NCBI RefSeq assembly: GCF_905147045.1
Contig: NC_065894.1
Span: forward strand, 7,043,501-7,107,500
From: Nymphalis io
Taxonomy: Eukaryota > Arthropoda > Insecta > Lepidoptera > Nymphalidae
Direction of reading: 5' to 3'
Length of the DNA: 64,000 bases
In this document: piece by piece, positions 1 through 10,973 of the stretch
Position numbering within the stretch: position 1 is the first letter of the stretch
Layout of the letters: each line of letters opens with the position of its first letter
Notes under the pieces: model-generated
Told to the model about the DNA's origin: nothing
Database searches by the model: none
The model's input: the letters and a program-made list of their open reading frames with translations, nothing else
Position numbers and translations under genes: made by a program

Positions 1-240
1 GTAAAGTTTATTTTTGCATTTGCACCTTTTTTGTCATTAAAAATGCCTGAACGCGCTTCGTGTGAAGTAATAAAAGGAGCCGACCGGCTCCGCTTGCGTG
101 CTCTTTCTCCGGCTTCTTTTCTTTTTTCTAGTTGGCGGCTCCGCTCCGGCCAATTCCAAGCGTATACGACCCGGTCTGTGTGAAAAGAAAAAAGCAGGCC
201 GATGCTCTCCGAGCCGGTCTGTGTGAACGGACCCTATAGC
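1..240. repeat. unclassified GC-rich repeat with internal direct and inverted copies
   Basis: Positions 55-235 are much richer in GC than the flanks. They contain two exact copies of CCGGTCTGTGTGAA (171-184 and 214-227) and a near-palindrome GGAGCCGACCGGCTCC around 78-93. A further inverted GC block, TTGGC...GCCAA, lies at about 132-153. No reading frame of note spans it. The arrangement suggests the end or interior of a DNA transposon or another dispersed repeat cut by the window edge. I cannot assign a family. Confidence 0.4.
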
Positions 241-477
241 TCGTGGAATTCAGGTTCGTTTATTTTACTGCCAAACCCCAACCCAATAAGTATAGTACCT
301 GCTGAGTTTGGGTTAGATAAGGTTAGGTTATATCAAATGCCTTTTTCATGATGACAATTATATTAAAACCCATAGTTACTGATGGTAGTAAATATGGGTT
401 TTTAATACAGATTCGCAGTGTAGAAGATCTAACAAAACAAGCCATAAAGAATGTCAACTTGATATGATTCTATGTAA

Positions 478-745
478 TTTAGATTGGCAGACGGCCAAAT
501 GGGCCACCTTATGATAAGTAGTCCCAACCCAACTCTATATCGCCAATACGCCACCAACCTTACGAGATACGATGTTACATCCGTTGTACGTGTGATAACA
601 CTTGCTTACTCAAACTACAAACTGGAATACCACAATACAGTAAAACAGAAAGTATTGCTGTTTGGCTGTAAAATATGTGGCGAGAGCAATGCCGTGCCCC
701 CTGATAAATTGAGTTGGTTCCTACCCAACAACGGCCTTTTATAGA
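478..745 (-). repeat. decayed copy of the ~290-bp SINE-like repeat (family A)
   Basis: It shares ordered blocks with the better copies at 25112 and 59309: the 'gacgg/caaatgggcc' start, 'gccaccaacctt', the 'tgttac' and 'cttgcttactcaaactacaaactggaata' stretch, and 'gtattgctgtttggctg'. An 86-codon open frame lies here by chance; its residues are translated repeat. The A/T-rich 3' end lies to the left, so the element reads on the - strand. Confidence 0.6.
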
Positions 746-2594
746 GCCATACCACCTTGATGAGTCTTAAATTTTATTTGTCAGTTCCACCCAAATAGAG
801 CTGATTGAATTTTTGTACACACATATTGTAGTAGTAAAATCGAGAACAGTTTTGATACATTCTACAAATTAAATCCTTTCTTATTTTTAATCAGACCTAT
901 TTTAAAGCTTTCGCGTCAAGCGTGAGATTGTGTGACATTGTTTTCTTTCCCAAGTCCCAAACATAATATTGTCCCAAACATAAGGTTGTAAACATTGTTA
1001 AATTTTTACATAAAATATACGCATAAGCCAAAGTTGTGTGTGGAATCGAAAATATTGCGGTGTTGAGTACACGTCATCAGTGGACTAACGAAGTGGGGTC
1101 CGGTACGTGACGATAATTCGGCCCCACGGGAGGCCTTTGTGCAATCAGTGCGGTTTCTTGCGGGAATATCGAGTGCCAATTTTTAGAGATCCGCATTTAT
1201 TAAAAATAACAGACCTAACGAGTGACATTACAATATGTTTCGATTGTTGACTAAATAATTTAAAAACTTAAAAGTTAGCTGCTTAGCTAATGCTTAAGGC
1301 CAATTTGCATGATATTTGGCTCTATACACATGGTGTCCCGTACAAGAGATTGTAACAGTGTGAGCATATTGTCAGTCATAAAATATAGTGTGGTGTTTTT
1401 TTCATAATTGTAAATACATCACTATAAAATAATCATTTCACACTATTTAAAATAATTAAGTAGTTTACACCTTATTCTTGTACATTATTTACTTAAAGAG
1501 TATTTATTACAGTCACACTAATATAAGATAAGAGGTTAATTTAGATATACAAAGCTGTACCTCATTCCCTAGCCTCAATTAGTCTCGAACCGTGAGAAAT
1601 TAGCCTTCCCCTCGTTATATTTTTAAAGCATAAATGTATGTCAGTGTATCCTAAAATGTACGAACAGTCTTTTAAGTATGTTTTTCTGTAGGTACGAACA
1701 CACTTAAGGAAGCTTTACACAATATCCCACCAGAATGAAATTATTTTTAATGGTATATTTATTCTCAATTCGCACTACATTGAAACGGCTTAAATAGCGT
1801 GTGTTAAAATACTTATACCATTTAAAATACTGTTATTACTAATTATTATTAATGTTGTGAAAATGTTTCTTTTATAATACTTTTATTATAAATATATAAA
1901 CTATTAATTAAAATCAAAAAAAGCATTGTCACTATGAGGTATGACAGTGACAGTTACAGGAGATATAAAAAAAAACTAACAATACTTGAGGGTTTTACTA
2001 GTTGATACTGATTTGATCTACTTTCTCTCTCTCTTAGTTAATTATGTAATACAGCTTTAGCTATTATAAATTGAATAAATAACAATTATAAACATATTTT
2101 TAAAATTATCAGAACCTTTCTATGATGAACCATTTCGTGGTTCGCCGACAATTTATTTCTCATAGTTGCTGGAAGAAATATCTGTGACTTTGCCGGTTTT
2201 ACAGACTATTCCCAATTGACATAGAGTGTAGACGATGATATTGTATATTCTGGAGTTTTCATCAAACTGTTTTTAAGTAATTTCTGTAATTTTAAAATCT
2301 ATTTTTCATGTTAATATATTTATTTTTCATAGATATTTTTCATAGTTAGTTATACTTATCAATTTTATACATCGAAATCTAAATTGAACGGTAAAATTTT
2401 ATAGTATTATAATAAAATCAATACTTGGTATTTGTATATTAATCTCTTCGATAAAATATCTATGATTGTATATAAATGTTGATATCGATTTATTTATCGT
2501 TTAACTTGTTCGTATTAGTAAAGTAATAAAAGAAACGAAACATTTTCAATGAGACAGATAAATATCCCGCTTATCTATTTCTATACAACGTAAT

Positions 2595-2820
2595 TCTCAT
2601 AACCAGACCCAGTCCTCGGGCGTTGAGTCAATATGTTACCGGTACTATTGTCCTGCCGAAGCTCACTGGCTCTCAGTCAGATCTCGAGGCGAGTTCGAAA
2701 TAATAAGCCTTGTAATTAGGATTTATGGCCCCTTTGCGATGATTAAATGGCGACCGCCATCATTAAAACCGAGTAATGTATGGGCTCGGAAACATCGGTA
2801 TTACAGATGAGATTCGTAAT
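2595..2820. promoter_or_regulatory. candidate non-coding regulatory element with homeodomain- and Pho-like sites
   Basis: This GC-richer island in AT-rich DNA has no open frame. Within 55 bases it holds TAATTA (2713-2718), TTTATGGC (2722-2729, a posterior-Hox/Caudal-type core) and TGATTAAAT (2740-2748). It also holds ATGGC (2747-2751) facing GCCAT (2756-2760). GCCATCAT at 2756-2763 fits the Pho/YY1 consensus GCCATHWY. Enhancer or Polycomb-element function is inference from motifs only. Confidence 0.3.
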
Positions 2821-3104
2821 CACAAATAATCTAGTTTGTTATTTATTTGATAATAAAAATTCTCTTCTCTATTTCAATTGAACAACCATTTTTCTTTATT
2901 TAAATTGCATTATGGAATTCATTATAAACAGACTAACATAAAATAATATAAAAAAAAACAATATTTTTGTCTGACAGACAGTAGACAGTGAAATGTATTT
3001 TTTTGAAATTAGAAATGTAATTTGTATAATTTTTGTCGTTCCTTTCGTATTCGTTGCTACGATAAAATAAAACATACTAACCGAAGCAGAATTACTTTCT
3101 GACT

Positions 3105-3215
3105 TTTTCCCGAGTCAGTGAATCAGGATAGGTAGGAAGGCCGGCAGTTCCTGGCCGTCAATTAGACACGCGGGAGATTTATACGACGATCTATCTTACG
3201 CTTCCCGTAGTGGAA
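3105..3215. promoter_or_regulatory. candidate non-coding conserved element
   Basis: A block of about 110 bases with balanced composition, including 'ggccggcagttcctggccg' and CAATTA, sits in very AT-rich flanks. It has no reading frame and does not match the repeat families in the window. Composition is the only evidence. Confidence 0.2.
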
Positions 3216-4339
3216 ATTGTTTTTCAAAAGATACTTTTTAAATGCGGTGGATAATAAAGTACGAACAAAATGCATTCGAGATATATTTATTTACTTTGGA
3301 AATATTGTAACGAAAAATATTTTACAATAATTATACTTATATTATCTTCATCAATGAATACTATATTAATATCGATTCTTCTCGATATAATCTATATTCC
3401 AAACCGGTGGTTTACATTAAATTTAACATTCTAAAATGACGATTAGGTTAGATTTTTATATTTATTTATTAAGGATCTCGAACAAAGGATACACATTACA
3501 TCGTGGAATAATGTTTTAAAATATGTGTGCTTCTTCTATTAAAGGAGACCACAGCAATCAGATAAATAATGACTAAACAAAAATTAAAAATATAAAAAAT
3601 AAATGCTACATAGTGGTACTCAATAAAAAAACATAGGAACTATAAAAAGGTAAACAATGGTTAAACTAAGACTAAATTGTGCAAATGTGATTTAAGTATA
3701 ATGTAAAAATTGTTATAAAAATTAAAATAATAAAAATTAAAATAACGAATAATAATAAAACTTAAAAATAAAACTTTTCATTAAAAAAATACACCCTGTA
3801 TTGAGAGACAATTTTTTGAGATATTTTTTAAGCTTAGTAATTCTGAAGTAAATAATCTAAGTCAGTGTGCTGTGTATGAATCTTCATTGTTTGTTATACT
3901 TGAATTAAGTACAATTTGATTTTGTTAAGTTTATTTCCAAAGCAACGGAAGTGTCTTATTAAATTCAGGTGTTAATGAATATAAATGCGATGACGTAAAA
4001 ATCAATGTTACTTTGTCGAACTAGTTTTACTTTTTATTAACAATAAAGTCAGTTCATTAAACATTTTATTTTCGACGTTGTAAAACGAAGCTTGCACGTA
4101 CTTCATACTTAATCAAAATCGTAAAAGTTGCCAATGTTGGATTGGTAGAATTTATTCAAGAGTATCTTGACGTCATATTAGCAACTACCAATATATAGAC
4201 ATATAACAAAACAATGCAACAAAATATTTTAGGCGTAATATCATAAATATTTTTTTATAAAACTAAAGTAAAAATTAAGAGACTGTGTTATACTTTTTAC
4301 CTAAGGCGTTCCTTTTGCGATGAAGATTAAGAGATTATA

Positions 4340-4475
4340 CCATCACGATGCTCCAATTGGATTGATGGATACACGTTTGGCCGTCTCTCATTCGACACAT
4401 GCTGGTTTCCTCACGATGTTTTTCTTTATCGACGAACACGAAATCAATTATAAATACAAATAAAGCACAGGAAAA
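4340..4475 (-). repeat. fragment of tRNA-derived SINE (SINE-1)
   Basis: The text 'gctccaattggattg', 'cgacacatgctggtttcctcacgatgttttt' and 'aatcaattataaatacaaataaagcaca' matches the middle of the SINE-1 copies at 18443 and 54775, in the same orientation. The tRNA-like head is missing. Confidence 0.6.
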
Positions 4476-5837
4476 TCGTATCAAAATAAAATATTACCGA
4501 ATATCGGTTTCCAAAATTTGACGAAAAATATAATATCCCTGCAGGATACTAATCTAAAATTTAGTTCTGCAATATTTTGTTGATTGTACATACTTTTAAT
4601 GATACAGAAATGCGAAAACGAAAGATATTGCGCCTTTGAATCTTTAACACACAGTCTGTATATTCGGCGAGGGTGTCGTTGAATTATATAGAAACGACAT
4701 TTCGGCGAACAAGGACCTATAAGGTTCCTACGTCGCGCTTTCATACATATTAACTTGGGTCATCCGTGTTTCAGAGAAACCTACGGAAGCGAACGAGACG
4801 TTGGAATAATTTGCTTCAATGTTAAATGAGTTGGAAATAAATAAAATGTGTACGATGTTGAATGTGAACGATGTTTTTACGTTTAATTTTATCTGACAGT
4901 ATTTTATATATATTATATTATTCAAATTTATTTCAAAATTTATAGTCATTATAAGAATCAAGTAAAATCAGTTCAAACTATTTTAATATTTAACATGAAT
5001 ATTTTAAAAGAACATGTTTTAAATCCATAATTACGAAATATTAGCAAAATATTTTGATAATTATCGTATTTCAAAAATAGATACAAATGAGTGATTGAAG
5101 TAAATACAAATGAAAGAGTCAAATGAAAAAAATAAAATGATTTAATAAAAGATAAGAAAATAACATAATAAATAAAACACAAGATTTAAACTGCAGAAGA
5201 ATTCTACTATACTCGGATATATTCAATAATCTATTTAAAATATAACAAATCACGTTATCCTTGAGGATTTTTGTTTCTTAGGAAATTTATTTCGTTCCAG
5301 CACAAAATTCTTTCGAGCTGGTTTTATGTCTCGTTCATTCACAAATCCAAAGATAACGGACCGGTGTAAGACTTTTCTGTACAAAGTCTCAACCGGAGAA
5401 TGGTCCACAAAGAGATTCTTCACAGATTGTGTGTCCGCTTGGTGTAAAATTGCATGGATACCACATTATTGTCCGCTGCTATTAGATTTGAACTCTGAAC
5501 TTTATAGCTTAGTGAAAAGAGTATTAGTCTCTCGAATGTGGGTCAGAATAAATAAAATATTATATTGTACAATGGGTAGTGACAATTAAATATTTCATGT
5601 GTATGTATTGGAACAAGTTTCTCGTTACACAATAATGAATTATACGAGTACATAAGTAGACAAATATAATGCAATTTTTCTTAAAAGTAATGTCTCATGT
5701 CTTAACAAAGGCTGTCAGAAGATTTGAGGCTTTTCCCACCACTTTATTTGAAATTTCAGGCAAACACCTCAGTTTTATTTATTTATATAGATTACTAGTT
5801 TTCACAAGCGGCCTTCGCTAGCATTTGTCTACGAGTT

Positions 5838-5852
5838 AGGGGGGGGGGGGGT
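5838..5852 (+). repeat. poly-G run
   Basis: About 13 consecutive G residues sit immediately before the T-run of the repeat copy at 5863. Such runs are often length-variable. Confidence 0.7.
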
Positions 5853-5862
5853 GTCAGGTGTT

Positions 5863-6140
5863 ATTTTTTTTTTAATGTTATATTTAGGTGGACGGGCAAA
5901 TGGGTCACCACCGCCCGTAGACATTGGCGATCTAAGAAATATTAACCATTCCTTAGATCGCCAATTCGCCACCAACATTGGGAACGAATATGTTATGTCC
6001 CTTGTGCCTGTAGTTACACTGGCTCACTCATCCTTCAAACCGGAACGCAACAATATTAAGTTTTGCTGTTTAGCGGTAGAATATCTGATGAGTCGGTAGT
6101 ACCTACCCAGAGAGGCTTGAACAAAGCTTTACTACCAAGT
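5863..6140 (-). repeat. SINE-like family A repeat copy
   Basis: A T-run on the left (the poly-A tail read on the - strand) is followed by the full block order seen at 25112 and 59309. Those blocks include 'gggcaaatgggtcaccaccgcc', 'agacattggc', 'cgccaccaacattgggaac', 'cccttgtgcctgtagttacac', 'gcggtagaatatctgatgag' and 'ctacccagag'. The 82-codon frame here is a by-product of the repeat. Confidence 0.8.
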
Positions 6141-6159
6141 TATAAAAAAAGTATCATGT

Positions 6160-6250
6160 CTTTTCTTGGGGTGATCAAAATCGGTTCAGGGTTTTAGCAG
6201 TAAAAGCATAACAGACAGACAGAGATTCACTTTTATAATATTATAAGATG
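6160..6250 (+). repeat. interspersed repeat tail (family B)
   Basis: It contains 'aaaatcggttcaggg', 'agcataacagacagacagag' and 'cacttttataatattataag'. The same ordered blocks occur at 13815-13930 and 16270-16500. This is a widespread insect repeat end, possibly an RTE-type LINE tail or a non-autonomous DNA element. The class cannot be settled here. Confidence 0.6.
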
Positions 6251-7294
6251 TTACATAAAATGACATAATATGTGGTATATGTACTTACATTATGTAACTT
6301 TTTAATATTAGAAGTAACATGAACCATAAGTTAGTTAGCAGTTGTTTCAAAGATGCCAGAAAAAGTTTTGTTATTGAAGTGGCATGTAATTTTAGTGGAC
6401 GGAATCGGGTTGGATATTGCTGTAGAGTGCTCTTGTCTACCTCAAGTCATAAGAGTCAATCTTTGAGTATCAGACTAATATTATTATTAATAGCTCTGCC
6501 TGTTTGTTTTTTGTGACATCACAACTCAAACTCCGACTTTATTAGGTAAATCAATTATTGGATTTGTGGGAAAAGTAGTACGGGATATACAAGATTAACA
6601 AATTTATCGTTGATAGCTATTATCTTGTAAATTAAATATCTCTATCTTATTTATTATTATTATATATGTATATACTTTTAAGATTTATACAAACTGCGAT
6701 AGTTTACTTTAAAATGTTTATAGTACTCCTTTTAGTAAATTCAAAAATTATTGTCTTGATTTTGTTAAATAAAATTTTATTTTAAGAAATTAAACTTATA
6801 TTTTAATTTTCCGCCGTTTTCTGATTACTTAAAGCAAACACCAATCGCTAGCTGTTAAGCCAATGTTACAACAGATTTTCCGCTTTCATCCTCACCGTGG
6901 ATGCGCAGAGACGGCTCTACGCAGCGCTCTGTTTGAACGCGTGCTGGCAATGTGTAATAACTGGATGCGTGATGCTGAAATATCGTCGAAAATTCAAATT
7001 CAAGCTGAGGTCGCTTAAAGGCAGTTTTAACATAGGTTTTACCATGTGAAAGCTACTATTTAAAAATTGATATATTTTACTACTTATGAAATGTTTATTT
7101 GGAATTGAACAAAATCCAAGGATATAGTCTATTAGGATAGAAGGCACATTTACATTGCTTAAGATAAAAATAATCGTTTTATCATGTTTAATAATAATAT
7201 ATAACTTATTCTAACAAATAAGAAAATAGAACGATAAATTTAACATAAGTTTAAGAATTTCTATTCTAATAGCATTTAAAGCGGACAATATTTT
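6251..7294. other. gene-free stretch, nothing recognised
   Basis: Short open frames at 6319-6516 (+) and 6917-7147 (-) have no recognisable domain, no splice context and no neighbours that would support them. No repeat from the other families is visible. Confidence 0.5.
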
Positions 7295-7295
7295 T

Positions 7296-7566
7296 ACTGA
7301 TGGTAGGGCTTTGTGCAAGCTCGTCTGGTTAGACATTCTACCGTAAAATAGCAATACTTGGTATTATTGTATTCCTGTTTGAAGGGTGAGGGAGCCAGTG
7401 TAATTACAGGCACAAGGAACATAACATCTTAGTTTCTAAGGTTATTGGCACATTGGCGGTGTAAGCGATGGTTAACATTTCTTACAATGTCAATGTCTAT
7501 TGATGACTACTTACCATCAGGTCTACTTACCATATGCTCGTCCGCCAACCTTTACTATAAAAAAAT
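7296..7566 (+). repeat. SINE-like family A repeat copy, + orientation
   Basis: It begins 'tgatggtagggctttgtgcaagctcgtctgg' and runs through the complement of the blocks seen at 59309 ('gaagggtgagggagcc', 'aattacaggcacaagg', 'ggtgtaagcgatggttaacat'). It ends 'catatgctcgtccgcc...ctataaaaaaa'. The A-rich 3' end defines the + strand. Confidence 0.8.
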
Positions 7567-8214
7567 ATTCAATATTTTTTTTGATATAACAACAACACAT
7601 TTCATAAAACTGAATATAAAGTGATATAATATAATACAAACACGTGTAATTGTTTGCTAATTGAAATATAGCCTCATAGTTTTGCGAAGTTGAATAAGTA
7701 TTACGAAGTTTCTTTGGGAAAAGTATATAGTTTAGAAATAGCGAATTTACCGCCTAACTTTATTATTCGTATGGGCCCCCAGTAACTAAAGCAACATATA
7801 AAATCTACACGAAAGTGTGACCCGAAGGTATCGTTAAACTTTACGAAACGAAACGACTTTGAGACAAATACAAGTTTGGTTCACATATAGAAAGATGTTA
7901 TATTCCTTAAATAAACTTGCTTTTACTATTCATTAAAAAAATATTAAACCAACCAATAATTTTTGTTTATAGCGTCAATGTAAATAATTTATTTTCATAA
8001 CATCAGAGAAAATAAATATTATCGAGTGTCTTTCAAGGTCAATTCTTTCTAGTATTTTCTTAAAATTCTTAGTTAATAATGTCTAAAAATATAGGCAAAC
8101 TTCTCAAAACCATTTTTGTGTAGCCACCAACTATAAACGTACAAAACAATCACAAATTTCCTTTATATATTATCTTGAGAAAAGTCTTAAACCAAAAACT
8201 TGTAAAATAAAATA

Positions 8215-8455
8215 ACCACGATTCTCGGTAAGCAGCTAATCTCGGGGACAATCATTCAGCGAGCGGGGACCATCTTAGAGTTTTTCTCATAACTCAAAAT
8301 GAGATCATAACGTCGCAATCCTCGGGGGCCTCAAAGAATAACAAAGAAAAGACTCAAAATTACGTAGGTCGAGTAATTTTCGGGGCGAGCAACGGAGAAT
8401 GGTTCCAGTGGGACTTAGGCTGGGACCCGTAGCGATTATCTAGCGGTTTTATAAG
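8215..8455. promoter_or_regulatory. candidate non-coding conserved element
   Basis: A roughly 240-base block with clearly higher GC includes 'cgagcggggaccatcttagag', 'cctcgggggcctcaaag' and 'cggggcgagcaacggagaatgg'. It contains no reading frame and no similarity to the repeat families seen. The evidence is composition and uniqueness only. Confidence 0.25.
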
Positions 8456-9582
8456 GTTATTATGTTTTATGATAGACATAATGTTTAAACAAACCTTTTA
8501 GTGTCGGTATTGGTGGACAAACATCTTAAACATCAATTTTGAAAGGCTTACAGAGGATAATTTGAAAGGAAACTGTTTATATCGTGACTTGTGAATTTTG
8601 TTGTACAAAGATAATTATAAGAAATCCTGTGACAGTATAAGATCCTTGATGTTTATTCGAGCTATCTCATTTCGATCTACTGAATTTTAGGAGATTCTTA
8701 TACATACAATTTTTTTGTTCTTAAAAATGGATTTTCAAAGTAACTATGAATTTATGTATCCTATGCACAATGCTTTATTAATGTGTCAAACAAACAGAAC
8801 AAAAGAATCGATTGGAAATATAAATAAAATATGCAAAGCTTTTACTCAGTATATAAAGATAGTGAATTATAAATAAATGTTAAAAATATAATTTTAAGAA
8901 AGTCATCCTTAAACAAAATATTTTGTTTTAACTCACTCCCATTAAGGTAAAAATACATTTAGAGAAATTTCGAATCGAATCGAGTTGCAATGCAATAAAA
9001 CGGATTAATAACTGGTAAAATTCAATCCAATATCATCGCTTAATCAGATAGCGTTTCAAATCAATATATTCGAGCATTTTGGTATCCTCTATCGAATACG
9101 TGCAATGCTGTAATTATGTTTGCATGTATTTGTTTGCTAAAAGGATTGTAAGTTTTCGAAGCTACAGTTTGAAATAAACCAAATAATACAAACATTAGTA
9201 TGAGGTTGTTTGTTGTATTACTTTTATTTATTTAATTAATTATTTATGAAACTTATTTTTTCAAAAAACTTATTCTTATTTATATTATGTCATGGCACAA
9301 TAGTCGTCGTCCAAAATATATTAAAATAAACCACCGGTACATAGATTCTACACAAAAACTGCTAGAAACTCAGTTGTTACTTGTTTTCTCAAATTCAATA
9401 TTTAATTTAATTTAGACTACATCTAAGATGCAGGCATAGGCTTGCAGGCTATTTGAATAATGTGTAGTATAAAATGTTTAAATATTAGGTAGTAGCGGTA
9501 GTCTAAAATAAAAATAAATGATTGCATTTGTTTTGGTAGTTTGATATCACAGTCAACACTTCTTATAACTAAAAGGGGGTTT

Positions 9583-9926
9583 TCATAAATTTCCTTTCAT
9601 CTGTAAATAATTAATAATAATATTAATGTTGACCAAATTTTGGCCACGGTGGCCATTCACAGGTACCATTCCTACATCATGAACATAAACTGATAGGATG
9701 GCAAGCTTACATGACTGCAGAAATATCAAACACCTATGGCTTTTAACGTCCCAAGGCAAGGCAATATATGCCACTGCCAACTCCATGGCTCTGGGCCGCT
9801 ACTGAGAAGTTCTTGATGAACCTCTAAAAATATTACTACTGTACTAACAAACAATATAACATAAAATAAAAAAATAGTTATATTGTTGCCCATGATTTTA
9901 AATTGTTTACAAAGTGGAATAATCAC
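9583..9926 (-). other. unassigned block with two overlapping short ORFs
   Basis: On the - strand a 66-codon frame (9926-9726) starts with a hydrophobic stretch (NITIFLFYVILFVSTVV) and continues PEPWSWQWH. It overlaps a second 67-codon frame (9786-9583). The block is less AT-rich than its flanks and contains the 15-base palindrome TGGCCACGGTGGCCA near 9650. It could be a decayed repeat, a retrocopy or a small gene. I do not recognise it and make no functional claim. Confidence 0.2.
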
Positions 9927-10903
9927 AATAAATAAATAACCTCTAAGAATTGATATAGTATATGTAATGCAGTTAATTAAATTATTCTTTATTGGTAAAC
10001 CCGAACGAGAAAGTTCTGGAATGCCTTCGTACCGTTTATTTACAAAGTGCTGCTACTTACAAGGCAATCAAGTGGAGAGCTTCTTTAAAATTGAAAAACT
10101 GTAGCGTTTGTGGGTTCCTTTAAAAACGAAGTCCAAGCACTAACATTTTATTTACGTTAAGAGCTTTTGCATTATCCCTTGTAATTTCTCAGAGCTAACC
10201 TGAGCTAACTCTTTAAGAAATTGTTTGGCCATTATGTTTTTTCCTATTAATGAGCAACAATAAATCGCAAAGTAACTCGTATGTAGGTATATATTTCATT
10301 TTCAATATGCGTCTGGTTTATAAATTATTCTATTTACATTATATTAAAGAAAAAAAAAGTTTGTTGTGTAGTATACAAAATGGAATGCTGTTGATGCTTT
10401 GATTATTGATATTTCTTATTGAACTATATTCATGAAGTTTTGTGTATAAAATCAATGTTTGTATTTATTATTTGATTGTTTATGGTCGATGATGATGATA
10501 GTGACGTCTTGAACAATTTCAGCCACAGCGGTACTGTGTGTGCAAAAACTCGATGTGCTCTTTAATCTTACACACAACACGATCCGAGAGAGATCAGGTG
10601 CCCATAATTTCACGTTATTACTGTTTTTTTTTTGTCAGAAATAATATGCAGCTGAACAGACTAGCCACAAGATCAAGTAGGCTGGGATGGTTTAGCATTT
10701 AAGAAATATGGCATCGTCTGGATAGATAGTTAGAGCGTACTGTTAATATTCTCGTATAATAAAAGCGAATCCATATAATTTATTACAAAGATTTTTTTAC
10801 CATCAGCTTCGGACATACATATGTAGATAGATGGTTTTTCGTTTCTACTATTAATGGAAATCAAAAAGCACTAAAACTAGTTATTATATTGTATATATGT
10901 CGA

Positions 10904-10918
10904 AATATATATATATAC

Positions 10919-10964
<46 letters not shown>

Positions 10965-10973
10965 GTATATAAT
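10904..10973. repeat. (TA)n microsatellite
   Basis: There are about 20 uninterrupted TA units, flanked on both sides by imperfect 'atatacatatt' / 'aatatgtatat' sequences that are inverted copies of each other. Confidence 0.9.

Larger units (their letters stand above)
746..5820. other. gene-free AT-rich stretch with a few candidate regulatory islands
   Basis: No reading frame has coding character; the short frames at 4481-5182 on the - strand are AT-rich and low-complexity. GC-richer islands at 2595-2820 and 3105-3215 and a SINE fragment at 4340-4475 are listed separately. A further unique, moderately GC block at 5250-5480 carries no convincing gene. Confidence 0.6.
7569..10903. other. gene-free stretch with one compositional island and one puzzling ORF pair
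   Basis: It holds the candidate element at 8215-8455 and the unexplained block at 9583-9926, listed separately. The rest is AT-rich and featureless, with no supportable coding exon or complete repeat. A weakly SINE-2-like stretch ('cagccacagcgg', 'gagagagatcaggtgccc') lies at 10515-10605. Confidence 0.5.

Noticed and set aside
5326..5589. 87-codon + strand frame in a less AT-rich block
   Set aside because: No domain, no splice signals joining it to anything, and no repeat match; kept only as a possible non-coding island.
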